Shown in pieces: positions 40,937 through 52,749 of a stretch of DNA of 64,000 bases. How positions within the stretch are numbered: position 1 is the first letter of the stretch; every line of letters starts with the position of its first letter. The translations under genes and the position numbers were made by a program. The stretch spans positions 44,524,484-44,588,483 of the forward strand of contig CM055102.1 in NCBI GenBank assembly GCA_029204225.1. The letters run 5' to 3'. The stretch is from Diphasiastrum complanatum (taxonomy: Eukaryota; Streptophyta; Lycopodiopsida; Lycopodiales; Lycopodiaceae). The notes beneath the pieces were generated by a model. That model had not been told where the DNA came from and made no database searches. It was given only the letters and a program-made list of their open reading frames with translations.

Positions 40937-43850
40937 ATGGGTTTTATACCCTCCAAGGCTCCATCTCAACTAGGAGTGAACTGTGACACTTCAGTAGCCT
41001 ATCCTACCGCATCAGGGGTATATCCAAATCTCAACTCAGAGAAGAAGAAATACAACAATATGAGGCAGTGGATTGAAGACTTGCAAGAAGATGAGGCATC
41101 GGAAGCCGCTAAAGCTGCAGTCGAAATTCATTTGTCACCTGTGCTTCTATCACATTACATAATCCACAAACAGATGCCAATACTCAGTTAGATCATCGCG
41201 AAGAACCTTTCAAGATGATCAAACATGAAGCACCGCAAACATAATTGATCATGAATATTCTATCTAGCAAGATGGATGCTACATTGGGAGAATTTTTTAA
41301 ATTGGTGCCTCAAGCGAAAGAAGTGTTAGCGGAGAGATTGACTCATACTGAACCAACAGTCCAATAGGAACCACTATTTTGTGCCGGTTTTGAAGAATCA
41401 AAGGAGGTACTCAATGTAGGGGTTTCTTAAGAAAGTGAGTAGAGAAACATCACCCTGCCAATACAACGCAAAAAGTTTGGTAAAGAAGCAGCTGGGATAA
41501 ATGGAGGTTCAGGAGTTAATCTGATCTCAACAAAGCTATGTGCCAAATGGGGCCTTACAAAGATGAAACATACAACTTTTGCTATCAAACTAGCTGATCA
41601 AACTATAGTTCGCAGACTATAGTTCATCTTAAAGGCATAGTCGAAGACATACCTGTCAAGATTGCTAGAGTTCATTTTATCATTACTTTTGTAGTAATCA
41701 GCTTACCAGATGTTCCATCCGTTTATTGTGTTCTATTGGGACGCCCTTGGTTACAAGTTACGCAAGTAATTCATAACTGGGGAACTGGAAAAATTACATT
41801 TGAAAATCGTGAGCGTGTAGTTAAAGGTGATCCAATCACTTAGACAACCAAACCAATAGTCCAAAAAGGAGATGATGATTCCTCAACAACGGATCATACT
41901 TGTGATCGACCAGTGAAAGCTTTGGGAGTGCACTATGATTCTCAAACAGATACTGTTAATTGGAATCAAGCTCTTGCAACTGTGGATTGTACAACAAGAT
42001 ATATGTGTCAATGAGATGACAATTCAGAGTTGAGCGAAATTCGTATGTCTGATCGAACTTTGGATACGCCGATCACATTCCCAATGAATATGATGAATGT
42101 AGCATGGATATCAACCGACCCAATTCCAGATCCTATTGAAGATGAACTCATTTACATTAGTCATGTCTTTTTTATGATGAAAATGAAGAACTTACTAATG
42201 AGCTGATTTTAAATCACATGGATCCTACAAGGTTTGGAGTTCGCGATATTCTTGATGAACGAACAATAAAACCGTCGAAAGCAGTTGTACTAAAGGAAGA
42301 AAAGAATATAGGACCAATGATGAAAAAGAAAGCTAAGCAACATTATAACACACTTTTGAAATGGAAAGGTTCATCCCAAGATGTCGTTTTGACAGTTGAA
42401 CCAAAAGATGTACCGCCTTTATTGGATAAAGGAAAAGAGAAGACCAAAGACGACTCTTCAAGTCAGAATTCTTGCAAGACATCACCTTCTAAGAAGTCTT
42501 CACCTTCTAAGAAGACCTAATCTTCTAGAAAGTCATCACCTCCTCGAACGATTCCTTCCAAGAAAGCTAAACGTAAATCAAAGGCTAATCCTTTTGAAAA
42601 AGAACAATCAGATGCAATCCAACATGACATGCCAGATCATTTCAAATGTTATACCTTGGACGATGTTGTTATTATGTTACCAAAAGCTCATCGTGAACCT
42701 GAGGATCAAGTGCCAGAAACACAAGAAGTTTACGATGGATGACTCAGCCTATGAATCTTGCTAAACAAGGAGAGGCTGAGAAGATTGCTCAAGTTGGAAC
42801 ACAACCCCAGAGTAGTTTCAACCGTTAAGGAAGTTGTTGATTAAATATCAAGATTGTCTTTCTTGGACATACAAGGATTTAAAAGGAATTCCTACATTAG
42901 TAATTGAGCATACAACACCCTTGATACCTGATGTCGTGCCAAAAGTGGCAAGATTCTATCTCTGCAATCCGAATGTCACTGATCTTATCAAGGAAGAGTT
43001 ACAAAGGTTACTCAAAGCATATTTTATTTACTAAATTGAGCACACTGAATGGGTGTCGCCAATTGTTGTCATTCCTAAGAAAAATGAGAATATGAGAATT
43101 TGCGTGAATCTCAAAGCCTTGACCAAAGTGACACAAAAGGATCACTTTCCGTTACCTTTTTATAAAAAGCATATTGGATCGCCTTGCTGGAGTGGATGTC
43201 TACAATTTTTTGGATGGATTCAGTGGCTATAACCAAGTTAAAATCGCACCTAAATAGCTTTTGCAACAGAATGGAGAACGTATGCTTATAAAGTTATGCC
43301 ATTTGGACTTTGTAATGCACCAAGTTCATTTCAGAGGGTTATGCAATTTGCTTTCAAAGACTATTTGCAAAACTTTCTTGAAATTTATTTGGATGAACTC
43401 GGAGTCCATAGTGCCGATACAGATCATCTGGATCGTTTGGCAAAAGTATTTGAACATTGTCGCAAGTATCAGATTTTCTTAAATCCAGAAAAGTGTCAGA
43501 TTTGGGTTACTCATGGAGTTGTTCTTGGACATGTGATAGCAAGACATGGGATCGCTACGGATTATTCCAAAATCAAGGTCATTGTGGAGTTGTCGTCACC
43601 AGGAACAATTCGAGGAGTTTACATTTTTATGGGTCATGCAAACTATTATTGGATATTCATTCTATTTTCTACGGACTTAGCACACCTATATATAAGTTGA
43701 CTATTGTACCAATTTGGACGACTGAGATGTTGGAAGCATTTGAGAAATTAAAGACTGCCTTAGCTTCTGCATCGATTCTACGAGCTCCAAATTGGACAAT
43801 TGAATTTCATGTTCCTCCTCCACTTACACCCAATTGTCCCACTCACTTTC
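40937..43850 (+). mobile_element. Gypsy element, + strand: gag end, protease, RT (decayed)
   Basis: Before the protease are helical gag-like pieces (KKKYNNMRQWIEDLQEDEAS, LSSKMDATLGEFFKLVP). The protease reads INGGSGVNLISTKLCAKWGL, SLPDVPSVYCVLLGRPWLQV and VIHNWGTGKITFENRE; the catalytic Asp of IDGGSG is Asn. A lysine/serine-rich spacer follows (SPSKKSSPSKKT). RT reads HTTPLIPDVVPKVARFY, EWVSPIVVIPKKNENMRICV, PFGLCNAPSSFQRVMQFAFK, IYLDELGVHSADTDHLDRLA and FLNPEKCQIWVTHGVVLGHV. YVDD has become YLDE. Integrase and LTRs are absent. It ends against a Gypsy running the other way. Confidence 0.82.
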
Positions 43851-45380
43851 TCTTTTTTTCGAATGATTTTTACAATCTTTAGGAGCAATTTGGACTAAGA
43901 AATAGCCACTAAACCATCCAGAAAGCTAAAAGCTTCTGCTCTTGCCAGATCTTTGAGGATCTGTGTGGTCAGAGGTAATGGAAAGTGATCTTTATTTGTT
44001 TGGTCATTGAGCTTCTTCAAATCCACACAGATACGGAGTTTACCATTTTTCTTTGGCACCACCACAATTGGCGATACCCAACTTGTATGCTCGATTTCAT
44101 AAATGAAACTAGAATCGAGAAGCTTTTGAATATCTTCTCGGATCTTCTCTCGATAGGTAGGTTGGTGCGATAAGATTTTGCTCTCACAGTTGTTGCACCA
44201 TCTTGTAATGGAATTGTGTGCTTTGCAATGTCATGAGGAAGCCCCTTCATTTCTTTGCAATTCCGTGCAAACACATCTCTGTATTTATGCAATAACTTTT
44301 CCAAATCCCATAATTGGGTTGGATTCAAGTGGGTACCCACGTGCACAAAACAATCTATGTCTTCATCACTATTATGTAGATTTAGAGGTATTGTCTTTGT
44401 AGGTCCTTCAAAAGAAGATGGTAGTTGAGGTTCCCTTTTTGGCTTTACCAAACTGATGATCACATCATCACTTGTGTATTCCTTAAATTGATGTGGAACA
44501 TCATATAACGGATCATCAACTAACTCTAATGGGATGTACTTTAATGCTTTGCTTTTAGATGATGAAGCCGTTCTTATTGGTGGATACTTCAGTAGCAAAA
44601 GCGTGTTCCGGTATCCACTCAACAAGGAGTGCATTTATCATATATAAGGGCAGAATGGGAGTGTTGATATCAGTGGAGTTTATGGCTATATCGATTGGGT
44701 CTTCTTCTTGAACTTCTTGTTCACAAAGAGTGGCGTTGACGCAATCAATGGTTGCCAATATCAATACTCTGCATGTACTGACCCTTTATAGTTGAGTCAA
44801 CATTTTCTAGGTCATCATAGGTAGTTGAAAACCAATCGTCTTCAATTCATGCATGACATCGACAAAGATTCTCTTGTCTCTGTTGCCAAAAATTATCTTA
44901 TTCTTCTTCCAATCTTGAATCACTCTGGCCATTTCTAACCAAGGTGTTCCAAGAAGGAATTTATAGGTGTGTGGTTCATTAGGAAGTTCTAGTACAACAC
45001 ACTCTATAATGAATATCAAACCCGCAATTGTAATATGTAAATTAGTTATATGACCTACATGCATCGTCATTCTTTGGTCAGCCATTTGTAACTTGTACGT
45101 AGGCTTTTCCAATGTTGTCATGCCTTTTTTTAAGGAAAATGCAATAATATTCATGCCAGACCCACTATCGATAATGGCTTGTATGGATGGATAAGATTTA
45201 TAGTTCACAGGTAAAGTGATGTTGTTACCTTTAGCAACACCAAGAGTAAGCTCATGTCTACATTATGAACCACTTCATTGTTTTCCAGTTGTCCTAGTTC
45301 ATCTTGAATATCAGGCTATTGGGAGCTTTTCAATATGGCATCCCTTAGAGTCTTGGAAAACTTCATTGTGAAAATGTCAA
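43850..45380 (-). mobile_element. Gypsy element, - strand: RT start and protease
   Basis: From 45380 downward: protease SIQAIIDSGSGMNIIAFSLK, FLLGTPWLEMARVIQDWKKN and KIIFGN, with the catalytic DSG intact over a 133-codon open frame; then RT preamble LEKLLHKYRDVFARNCKEMK, GLPHDIAKHTIPLQDGA; then RT start KLRICVDLKKLNDQTNKDHF, FSFLDGLVAI. The RT palm beyond about 43850 is lost where it meets the + strand Gypsy. Its gag lies at 46.97-47.66 kb beyond a Copia insertion. Protease organisation resembles the + strand neighbour, so they may be related families. Confidence 0.82.
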
Positions 45381-46206
45381 AATCATGCTTGATCTAGGCC
45401 AAAATCATGTACATATTATGTTTACACATGTGCGAAGCCTGTTCCCACATGTGAATTTAATTCATTTATCATTTAGATTAGTCATCTAGTATGTACATAT
45501 CATTTGATTAGAATTCTATTAAAAGGCCAAAATCTAGTTTTTGAGCTATATGCCATTGACACCCTTCTATTGGTAGAATGTGCAAGATATTTAGATTAGG
45601 ATTGGTCTCCCACTTGTAGAGGTCTACTCACATGTGTGGAAAGATCAGTAGAGGTCGAGTTTAGATTGATAGAGGATTTTTATCTAGGTTCCTATATTGT
45701 AGGAAATCACCCAAAATCAAGGAGGTGCCTTAAATCATGGAAGTCATGGACCATGTGCCAAGTTTGATGTGATTGATGGATCCTTAGGTGACTAGGCACT
45801 CTCACACGTGCTATATCAATGACTCAGCAGCAGCTCAAGCACTCCTTCATGTATATATAGTGCCTCATTTGGCCATAATGAACATGGAAGCTAAATCTTG
45901 GTTTTGGAGCAAATTTAGTCTATTTTCTCTATTTGTCTTGTGTTTTTATGCATTGATTGGGTTATTAGCTTAGTGTACTTCACTCTCAACTTGATTTTCG
46001 TAGTCTGACAAGTTTTCACACGTGTGAAACCAACAAGTACAAGTTCTAATCATTAATGATTGTTCTTGTTAGATTTCTTCATCTAGATTTGATCTAAATG
46101 CTATCTAATCTTGTGTAGATTGATAGGTTGATCTAATCTAACATCCAATCACACTTGTGGATCTGATTCAGATCTATTCTTGGTCCATTTTTTTTGTAAA
46201 TTGACA
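45370..46206 (+). repeat. Copia 5' LTR inserted in the minus-strand Gypsy
   Basis: The 3' end is sharp: TTGTAAATTGACA precedes the PBS at 46207. The 5' end is estimated from where Gypsy coding stops (TGTGAAAATGTC near 45367), giving about 840 bases. It contains CACACGTGTG-type palindromes at about 46018 and shares the block GACTAGGCACTCTCACACG with the insertion at 2280-3180. Confidence 0.6.
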
Positions 46207-46218
46207 TGGTATCAGATC
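46207..46218 (+). promoter_or_regulatory. Primer binding site (tRNA-Met type)
   Basis: TGGTATCAGATC directly after the LTR, one base short of the full TGGTATCAGAGC consensus. Confidence 0.7.
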
Positions 46219-46797
46219 CAAGTACAAGTGCATTTATGACATTGATCTAAAACTATTCCCAAATTGGCAAGTTTTGGGAAACAAGCTAATATTGAGGTAG
46301 TGAGTTGGAATGGATAGCTAGAACCATAATATTTGTACCAAATCTTGCTGTGGGCTGCAGGTGTACCTTCCACACGTGTGGGGCCGTACAGAACCTGTTT
46401 TGAATAGTATTTTTCATTTTGGTGCAGTTTGAGCTTCATACACCCAATTTGAGTCAATTTAGTGCAGTTTTCAACCCTTCGCTTGCATTGTTTCTATTCC
46501 ATTGATTTGTTCTTGGTTTAGATCAATCATATAGGTGGATTAAAGCTTGTTTACAGTAAGTTGAAGTCGATTCTCTATTTTTTGAGTGTACTTTGAAGTT
46601 GAGAGAGATAGAGTGTTATAAACCAAAGATTAAGGAGTGAATTTGTAGAGTTGAGATTATAATGTATAGATCCATCATTCAAGATTTGTTCTAGAATGGT
46701 AGGGTCAGGTCTATAATCTTGTTGATAGCTAGAAGACACTATAGGATCAGATCTCTAAGTGAAACCATCTAAGTTTCAAGTGCATTTACACTAATAA

Positions 46798-46950
46798 TGG
46801 CATCAATGGGTGGCTTCTTACTTGAAGCTAGTGAAAGACTTTCATCAACTAATTATGCCATTTGGAAAGTTTGAATGGAGTCATTATTAGTACTTCATGA
46901 TTTGTATGACATTGTTGTTGGAGTGGAAGAAGAACCTCGAGTACTCGAAT
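46798..46950 (+). mobile_element. Copia gag start, truncated
   Basis: ATG at 46798 gives MASMGGFLLEASERLSSTNY, AIWKV, stop, MESLLVLHDLYDIVVGVEEE. It is a close match to the gag start at 51518 on the minus strand (MASMGSFLLESSERLSTSNY). Coding stops at about 46950, where Gypsy gag on the minus strand begins. The element is therefore a 5' fragment (LTR, PBS, leader, gag start). Confidence 0.75.
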
Positions 46951-46969
46951 TGAGATTTCCAGACTTGGT

Positions 46970-47660
46970 CTGAATCTCTTATCTCACTTGGATGACCTTC
47001 ATTGAAAGTACGGTGAGCTCTTTTCTCTCTATGGTCGTCCTCATCAGACCCTTCATCTTGTTCTCAAATGGCATCTGACATAGCTGATTCAAGAGTATGA
47101 TACTCTTCACTAGGTTTAAGTTTAGTATACATCTTGGAAGGCCAACTAGAAACCATATGATCAACATCTTTTTAGTTGGCTGTTCTTGGACTTGACTTCT
47201 GAGACGCTTGAAGCGCTCAATATAGTCAAGTACTCGTTCATCTTTTTTTATTTTTATGTTGCTAAGCCTTGCGAATGGACTCTCAATGAGTCTAAAAGAT
47301 TGGAATATCTTAATAAAGGACTCCTTCAACTATGACCGATATTGTCTATCGTGACGATCAAGGTTCAAAAACCACTCCCGTGCTTTATCCACCATGGTCA
47401 TGGAAAACAATTGGACATTTGAATCATCCTTATATTCACCATATACTTCACATGCGTTCTCAAAGATTTGTAAAAATCTATGAGGGTCCACATTGTCGTT
47501 GAACTTTGGTAAGTCCAACTTCGGTGTTCGTTTATCAAATCTTGCTATATGAGGAACAAGTTGAACAAGCTAATCGTTAGGGCTATAATATTGATTAGGC
47601 CTCCATCTGGATGGCCCAGGATCTTGATTCACTTGAGATCTAAGAGAAAAAGGTCGTCAT
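46970..47660 (-). mobile_element. Gypsy gag (retrotrans_gag), minus strand
   Basis: Reads DLPKFNDNVDPHRFLQIFEN, ACEVYGEYKDD, AREWFLNLDRHDRQYRS, LKESFIKIFQSF and DERVLDYIERFKRLRSQV. The order LP.F.G..DP..-W......F....-A..W............F...F matches the capsid domain of plant Gypsy gag. One stop interrupts it (47328). It probably belongs to the minus-strand Gypsy at 43.85-45.38 kb. Confidence 0.82.
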
Positions 47661-48140
47661 TCGGATTATCGTTCAGTGTGATCTCACTCATTCTGGTACA
47701 TTTGCCATGAGAACTAGTTCGATTCAACTCTGTTTGTTTTGAACTTTTTGTAATATCTGGTTGACAGTACCTTAGAATAGAATTAGGCTTACAATAGGTA
47801 ATTCTATAAACTTGATCTATCGGAGCTGAGCAGAAGCTCGTTAGATGCAACTTTGATGACCGTGTCAAATGTAGAATCCACACTCCTCGATATAAGTTTT
47901 GTGACGATTTCAGAAGCTGTTGGATCTGTTGTCGGTTACAGCTCCAGATAAAACTGCTATGAATGGATATGTCTCAGACAGTTTTGTCTTTGATTGAATC
48001 TTATACCAGAATTAGATTAGCAATAGGATGTATTGATTGTTTGTCAGATATTATTGAACTCAATATCGAATATGATTCAGATATTAAATCAATCAAGAAA
48101 ATTTGATCAATTGTGAGGAACTCAGTTAGCTCATTGGATG
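47660..48140. other. Spacer upstream of the Gypsy gag
   Basis: AT-rich sequence with no recognised motif. It is in the position of the leader of the minus-strand Gypsy, but neither PBS nor LTR could be identified. Confidence 0.3.
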
Positions 48141-48560
48141 CATTATGAAGCTCGTTGGATGTAAATTGTCGGGTCTATACTATCGGATGTAATCTTCAAG
48201 TCTAGTCATCGCATCTAGCTCGTCGACTGTAATGTCAGTTCTAGGACGTCGGATGCAACTGTTGGTTCTAGGACGTCAGATGCAATTGTCGGTTCTAGGA
48301 TATCGGATGCAACTGTCGGTTCTAGAACGTCGATTCCAACTGTCAGTTCTAGGACATCGAATGCAATTGTCAGTTTTAGCACGTTGGATACAATTGTCGG
48401 TTCTAGGACTTCGAATGCAACTATCCAAGTCTAGTCGTCGGATCTAGATTGTTGGATGTAAGTCATTGGATCTAGATTGTCAGATGTAATCTCTCAAGTC
48501 TAGTCGTCGGTCTTCAGATCTAGCTGTCGGCTGCAACTCGTCGGACCTAGACTGTCGGTT
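48140..48560. repeat. 27-bp minisatellite
   Basis: The core at 48235-48425 has seven copies of a 27-base unit of the form CGGTTCTAGGACGTCGG followed by ATGCAACTGT. Degenerate copies (TCGTCGGATCTAG, GACTGTCGGTTCTAG) extend on both sides. Because 27 is a multiple of three, the + strand is open and encodes LSVLGRRMQ-like nonapeptides. I see no start context or homology that makes it a gene. Confidence 0.88.
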
Positions 48561-49600
48561 CTAGACTGAAACTAGTCTTCCTCCTTTGAATGTGGAATGT
48601 GAGAGGAACGTCTTACTGGAGGATTGATGGGAATAAGAATTATGGATCAAGCGATTTGGTAACAACGGATCTAGGGAGAGTATAACGAATGGTATGCCTA
48701 ATCATGTAAGTCAAGAAAATTGTGGTATCAATGTGCCGTGTCGGTTGGTTTCTTGAACGATTGTGGTATTAGACGTCTTCTAATGTAATCATTGTGAAAA
48801 TTCACACATGTGGGAATGTCCTAATGTGTGAAATTGATCTCCTAAGCTTGGATCATGCACTATAGATCACCTATTGATTGAAATCCAAGATCAATGACAA
48901 GATCTAAGGCAAAAAGACCATTCTACATGCATTCATTCATTACCAAAAGGTGTTTCACACATGTGGAAGACTTCATGAAATAAACTAAGTCCAAACAATC
49001 TCCTCTCCTCGGGTAGAGAGAGAAAATACCACTTTTGGGCTCATCTAGAGAGAGAAGACAATACAAGCAAAATTGGCAAATCTCCAAATTGACTCCAAAA
49101 CTCATAGATCTCTCATACATTAATGAAGGGAATGAAAGTACATATAGAAACTCATGGAGATCCATGCTTGATTCTTATTGGACCTCTTAAACATAGCCTC
49201 TCTAATCCTATTGGATGTGTGATGCAACATCCCTCACTTTTGATTGGACCCTTCCAACACATCTCTCTCTCTTATGATTGGACCCTTTGACTTTTGCCAC
49301 CACATAGGGTGCATCACTCATCAAACCTAAACTTGACATGTGTAAGCAAACTAACTAGCTTGAGTTACATCACAATTGAATTTCGGCCTAATCATGACAA
49401 AACATGTGTACTTGACCATTTGATCTCTAAAGCCAAAATTGGCCCTATCACATAGTGACACAAAGATGCTTGACTAGAAATCTTTATGATACCCCTAAAG
49501 TCAACATTATAAACCATTTTTAACTATTTTACACTTGTGGGAACATGCTCCACACATGTGAAATGTACTCACAAACATAAAATCATAAAAAAACCAAGAT
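48560..49600. other. Spacer, possible Copia LTR debris
   Basis: No coding similarity. Contains CACACATGTG(G/A) palindromes at about 48806, 48956 and 49552 like the Copia LTRs, and lies at the 3' end (minus orientation) of a Copia-like element, so a degraded LTR is likely. Boundaries not found. Confidence 0.4.
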
Positions 49601-50880
49601 AGATTTTGAAAATTTTTCACACTCCTCAAAAACTAGCTTGGTAAGATCAAGGAGTTTGTGTGACTTTTTGAGTGGATCCTTTGTATGCATATGAAGTAAA
49701 AAACCAGCAAAAGGATCCATCATAGCAGCACCCTCAACATATCCATGATAAGATTTCTTTGGTAGAAATCATTTGCCAACACCTTTGAAGAGCATTCCAC
49801 CAATTTGCCACTATATCCATGTGTTTCCTCCATGCTTGATGACGATCTTTGATATAAAAGTACCATTTGCATGAAGGTGGCTGCACCATGATGAAAATCA
49901 GAGGCTTCCATGCCTCATAAAGATCACAACGATCATAGAGATCAAGATCATAAGATGAGCAAAAGTGTTGATTATCAAGATTAAACATTCTAGCTTGACT
50001 AGTTCGCATACTATGAACTTTATCCATGATGGATCTAATCTTGAAATCAAATGTAATCTTGATCTTATTGAGGCTAAATACTTGCTCAAGGATGTAAGTG
50101 TCCTCTTTGGATGCTTCACTTAATCTCAAGAGAAGTTTACAAAATGCCTCATAACATGTAAAAACATGATTTTTCAACTTTATGAGCAACAAGCTCATGC
50201 TTGCTCTTACTAGATCCAAGAGTATACACTTGATGACTCAACCACTTGCTTTCTAAGTAATTTGGAAACATATCAAAGCCATGAATGACAAGTAATATGT
50301 CCATACTAGAGGCATGATACAAGACAATCATTACCTCACTCCAACTATGAGATGTAGAAATCTCATAAAAGCAAGATGATACATCAAGTAATGAAAGAGA
50401 AGCATGAGAGAATATGTTGGAGTGAATACCACCTGAAACTTGCCTCTCTTTACCATGAACTTTGAGCCACAAAGACTCGACCTTGCCCCTTGAAGATCCC
50501 CTTGAAACCATGTGTTGAGAAGACTCCTCCTCAAGCTTTGGCAAATCTCCATCATACACTTGGAATTTTGGTAGATTTGAGAATCCTACCATCATCCTCT
50601 TGATTGAAATTGGATCCTCCTTACTCCTTATGTGCAAAGGAATATCGGCAAAGAAAATGGATCTAAAGATCCCCAAAGTATCAACTATTGCAATCTTCAT
50701 ATCAAGCACTTTTGATAAGAGGTACCTCCAATTGAAGTCTTCAAGCAAGAAGTCACATGACATAGCACTATTTTTGCTTCTACAAGATGAGATGAAATCA
50801 TCCAAATGAACAAGATAAGAGAATTGATGAGAAGTAGGCTGTCTTGGCAATAACTCTCCATGTGCTTGTGCCAAAGCACT
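49600..50880 (-). mobile_element. Uncharacterised block associated with a Copia-like family, copy 2
   Basis: A minus-strand frame of 283 codons (50149-51000) covers most of it, followed by a second frame to 49734. Shared words with copy 1 at 6.1-7.1 kb are given there. Extra sequence here includes SHQFSYLVHLDDFISSCRSK and SFFADIPLHI-like pieces of no known family. It starts immediately after the gag zinc knuckle with no protease between. The frame is longer and less broken than copy 1. Whether it encodes a protein or is just open by chance cannot be settled from two copies. Confidence 0.5.
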
Positions 50881-50884
50881 ATCT

Positions 50885-51518
50885 TCATGAGCTTTGGAAC
50901 ATAGATTGAGGTAAATCACTTGCCTCCTCTTTGAGATGATCCAAGCACCTCTTGGCCACACTTCCACAAGGATTAGCAACAATTTTGAAAAGCTTACCAC
51001 AACTAGTCCATATTGCTATCTTATCATCATTTCTCTTCTTGAAACAATTAGAAGCAAAATGCCCCTTCTTACCACAAAGGAAGCACTTCTTGTTGGATTT
51101 GCAACTTGTTGATGTTTGTGATGACTCTTCATCACTCTCCTCCTTTGACTTGTCCTTCATGAAATGTTGATGTTGCTCTTTGTCCCTTCCTCTTGGCTTG
51201 TCCTTTGTGAAGTATGCTTTCACTTTTCCACATAGATGGATTCCAATGTGTCCCAAGCCTCCTTGGATGTGGTACATGAGCCAATATCACAAACAATTCA
51301 TTTGAAACATTTATCTTTATGATATGTAGAGCCATCCTAGCTCTCTTTTTGTACTTTTGGACCTCTTGGAGCTCTTGAGGCTCCTCCTCAAGTTCTAGCA
51401 CAATCTTCATCACATCTTGGAGCACCAAAATGGACTCCATTTTAGCCTTCCAAATAGAATAGTTGGAGGTAGATAGTCTCTCACTAGATTCCAATAAAAA
51501 GGAACCCATAGATGCCAT
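50885..51518 (-). mobile_element. Copia gag with zinc knuckle
   Basis: The minus-strand ATG at 51518 gives MASMGSFLLESSERLSTSNY, SIWKAKMESILVLQDVMKIV. After a frameshift near 51250 come KDKPRGRDKEQHQHF and the CCHC knuckle CFLCGKKGHFASNC, which binds RNA in the particle. The lysine-rich linker matches the gag tail at 8.3 kb. Protease and downstream pol are missing. Confidence 0.85.
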
Positions 51519-51529
51519 GTAATAGTGAA

Positions 51530-52170
51530 GACTCCTTGTGATTTAGACAGTTAAATGTTGCTTCTCTCTCACTATAGGATCATTGAAAGGTGTACTACCA
51601 ACTCCTATGCAAGATCTTGCAACAAAATGTGAGATGGATCTCACTAGCTCACCAATCTCTCTCAAACTAGATCAACCTCTCATCAATTGATGGAGTATCG
51701 GCAAAATTTGGGTAAAACTATCTTTGGCATGTGTGAAACACTCCAAGAATCCACAAATCACTCAAATACAAGCCAATTGTATGAAAGAAAGTGGCTATGA
51801 CCTCGAAATGATGACTAGATTTCAAATAGATGACATTGGCAAGCCTCTTCTTGAATTTTTTGATCACACTAGCAAGATATGATCAAACCAAATGTGTCCA
51901 CACAGGTCTAGGTGGAGAGGGCCCAAATTTCTAGCTCCCATGTGGTTTATAATCTTTTGGAAATTACCATGGGGCTCACAAAAAATGCCTAGCACTAGTA
52001 AATCTCGTGCTCTCAGACTCGGCTCTCAACATCGTCTCCACTGGAAGCCCTTTTGAGTGATGAGGCACTGCATCGACGCCTCAGGGGCATGTCATCAACT
52101 AACAACTACTAATGGAGCTGAAAGTCATCAATTTAGTTGCTGTTCCAACCAGTGCAACATTTTGACAAAA
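51530..52170. other. Spacer, likely Copia leader
   Basis: No reading frame of note. It lies where the leader and LTR of the minus-strand Copia should be. No TGGTATCAGA complement was found, so the PBS is lost or altered. Confidence 0.35.
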
Positions 52171-52174
52171 ACAG

Positions 52175-52747
52175 TGGAAGCAAACATATTAGATTGGGAG
52201 CACAAGCTACATGTTGCGGGCTTTCAGAACTGCATACAAATACAACATCCAACAAATGCCATTTCAGTTGGTGTATGGCCAAGATGTAGTAATGCCGCTA
52301 GAATTCCTCGTTCCATCTCTTCGGATTGCCATAGTGCAACCATTGGATGATACAAGATCACTCCACTTTGTCATGAAGCGCTACACAAGTTGTGTGAAAC
52401 ATGCTTGATAGTAGTCCATGCTCTTGCTGTAGAAAAAGCACATCGCAAGGCTTGATCGTCATTTTCACAAGAACGATCTCAAAAAAAGAGATTTGGTCCT
52501 CATGTTTAAGACTAAAGCGATCAAAGGCAAACTCAAGTTCACTGGTGAAGGCCCTTACCGCATCATTGGCATTTTATCGCAAGGGGCAGTGACCTTGTTG
52601 GAGACAATGTATGAGATACTGTTTGCTACTCCCATGAATGGTAGCCGGTTACACAAGTACTGGTCGCCACCACCCTTCCCACAAACACTTCTTGAAGAGT
52701 TTAGGATAGGCTCATCATCTAATAAGCCTCAAGTTTTATGTAAGTGA
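52175..52747 (+). mobile_element. Gypsy integrase C-terminus and pol end
   Basis: Reads LRAFRTAYKYNIQQMPFQLV, YGQDVVMPLEFLVPSLRIA, then after frameshifts VLMFKTKAIKGKLKFTGEGP, YRIIGILSQGAVTLLE and MNGSRLHKYW. It matches the end of plant Gypsy integrase (family: .P..LVYG..AV.P.E...-S.R......-GPY.I.......-L.....G......-NG..LK.Y). No upstream pol remains. The following 3' LTR was not identified. Confidence 0.75.
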
Positions 52748-52749
52748 TA

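Noticed and set aside
48232-48447. Plus-strand nonapeptide repeat protein
   Set aside because: The unit is 27 bases, so any frame without a stop stays open; no start context, homology or codon bias supports a gene.
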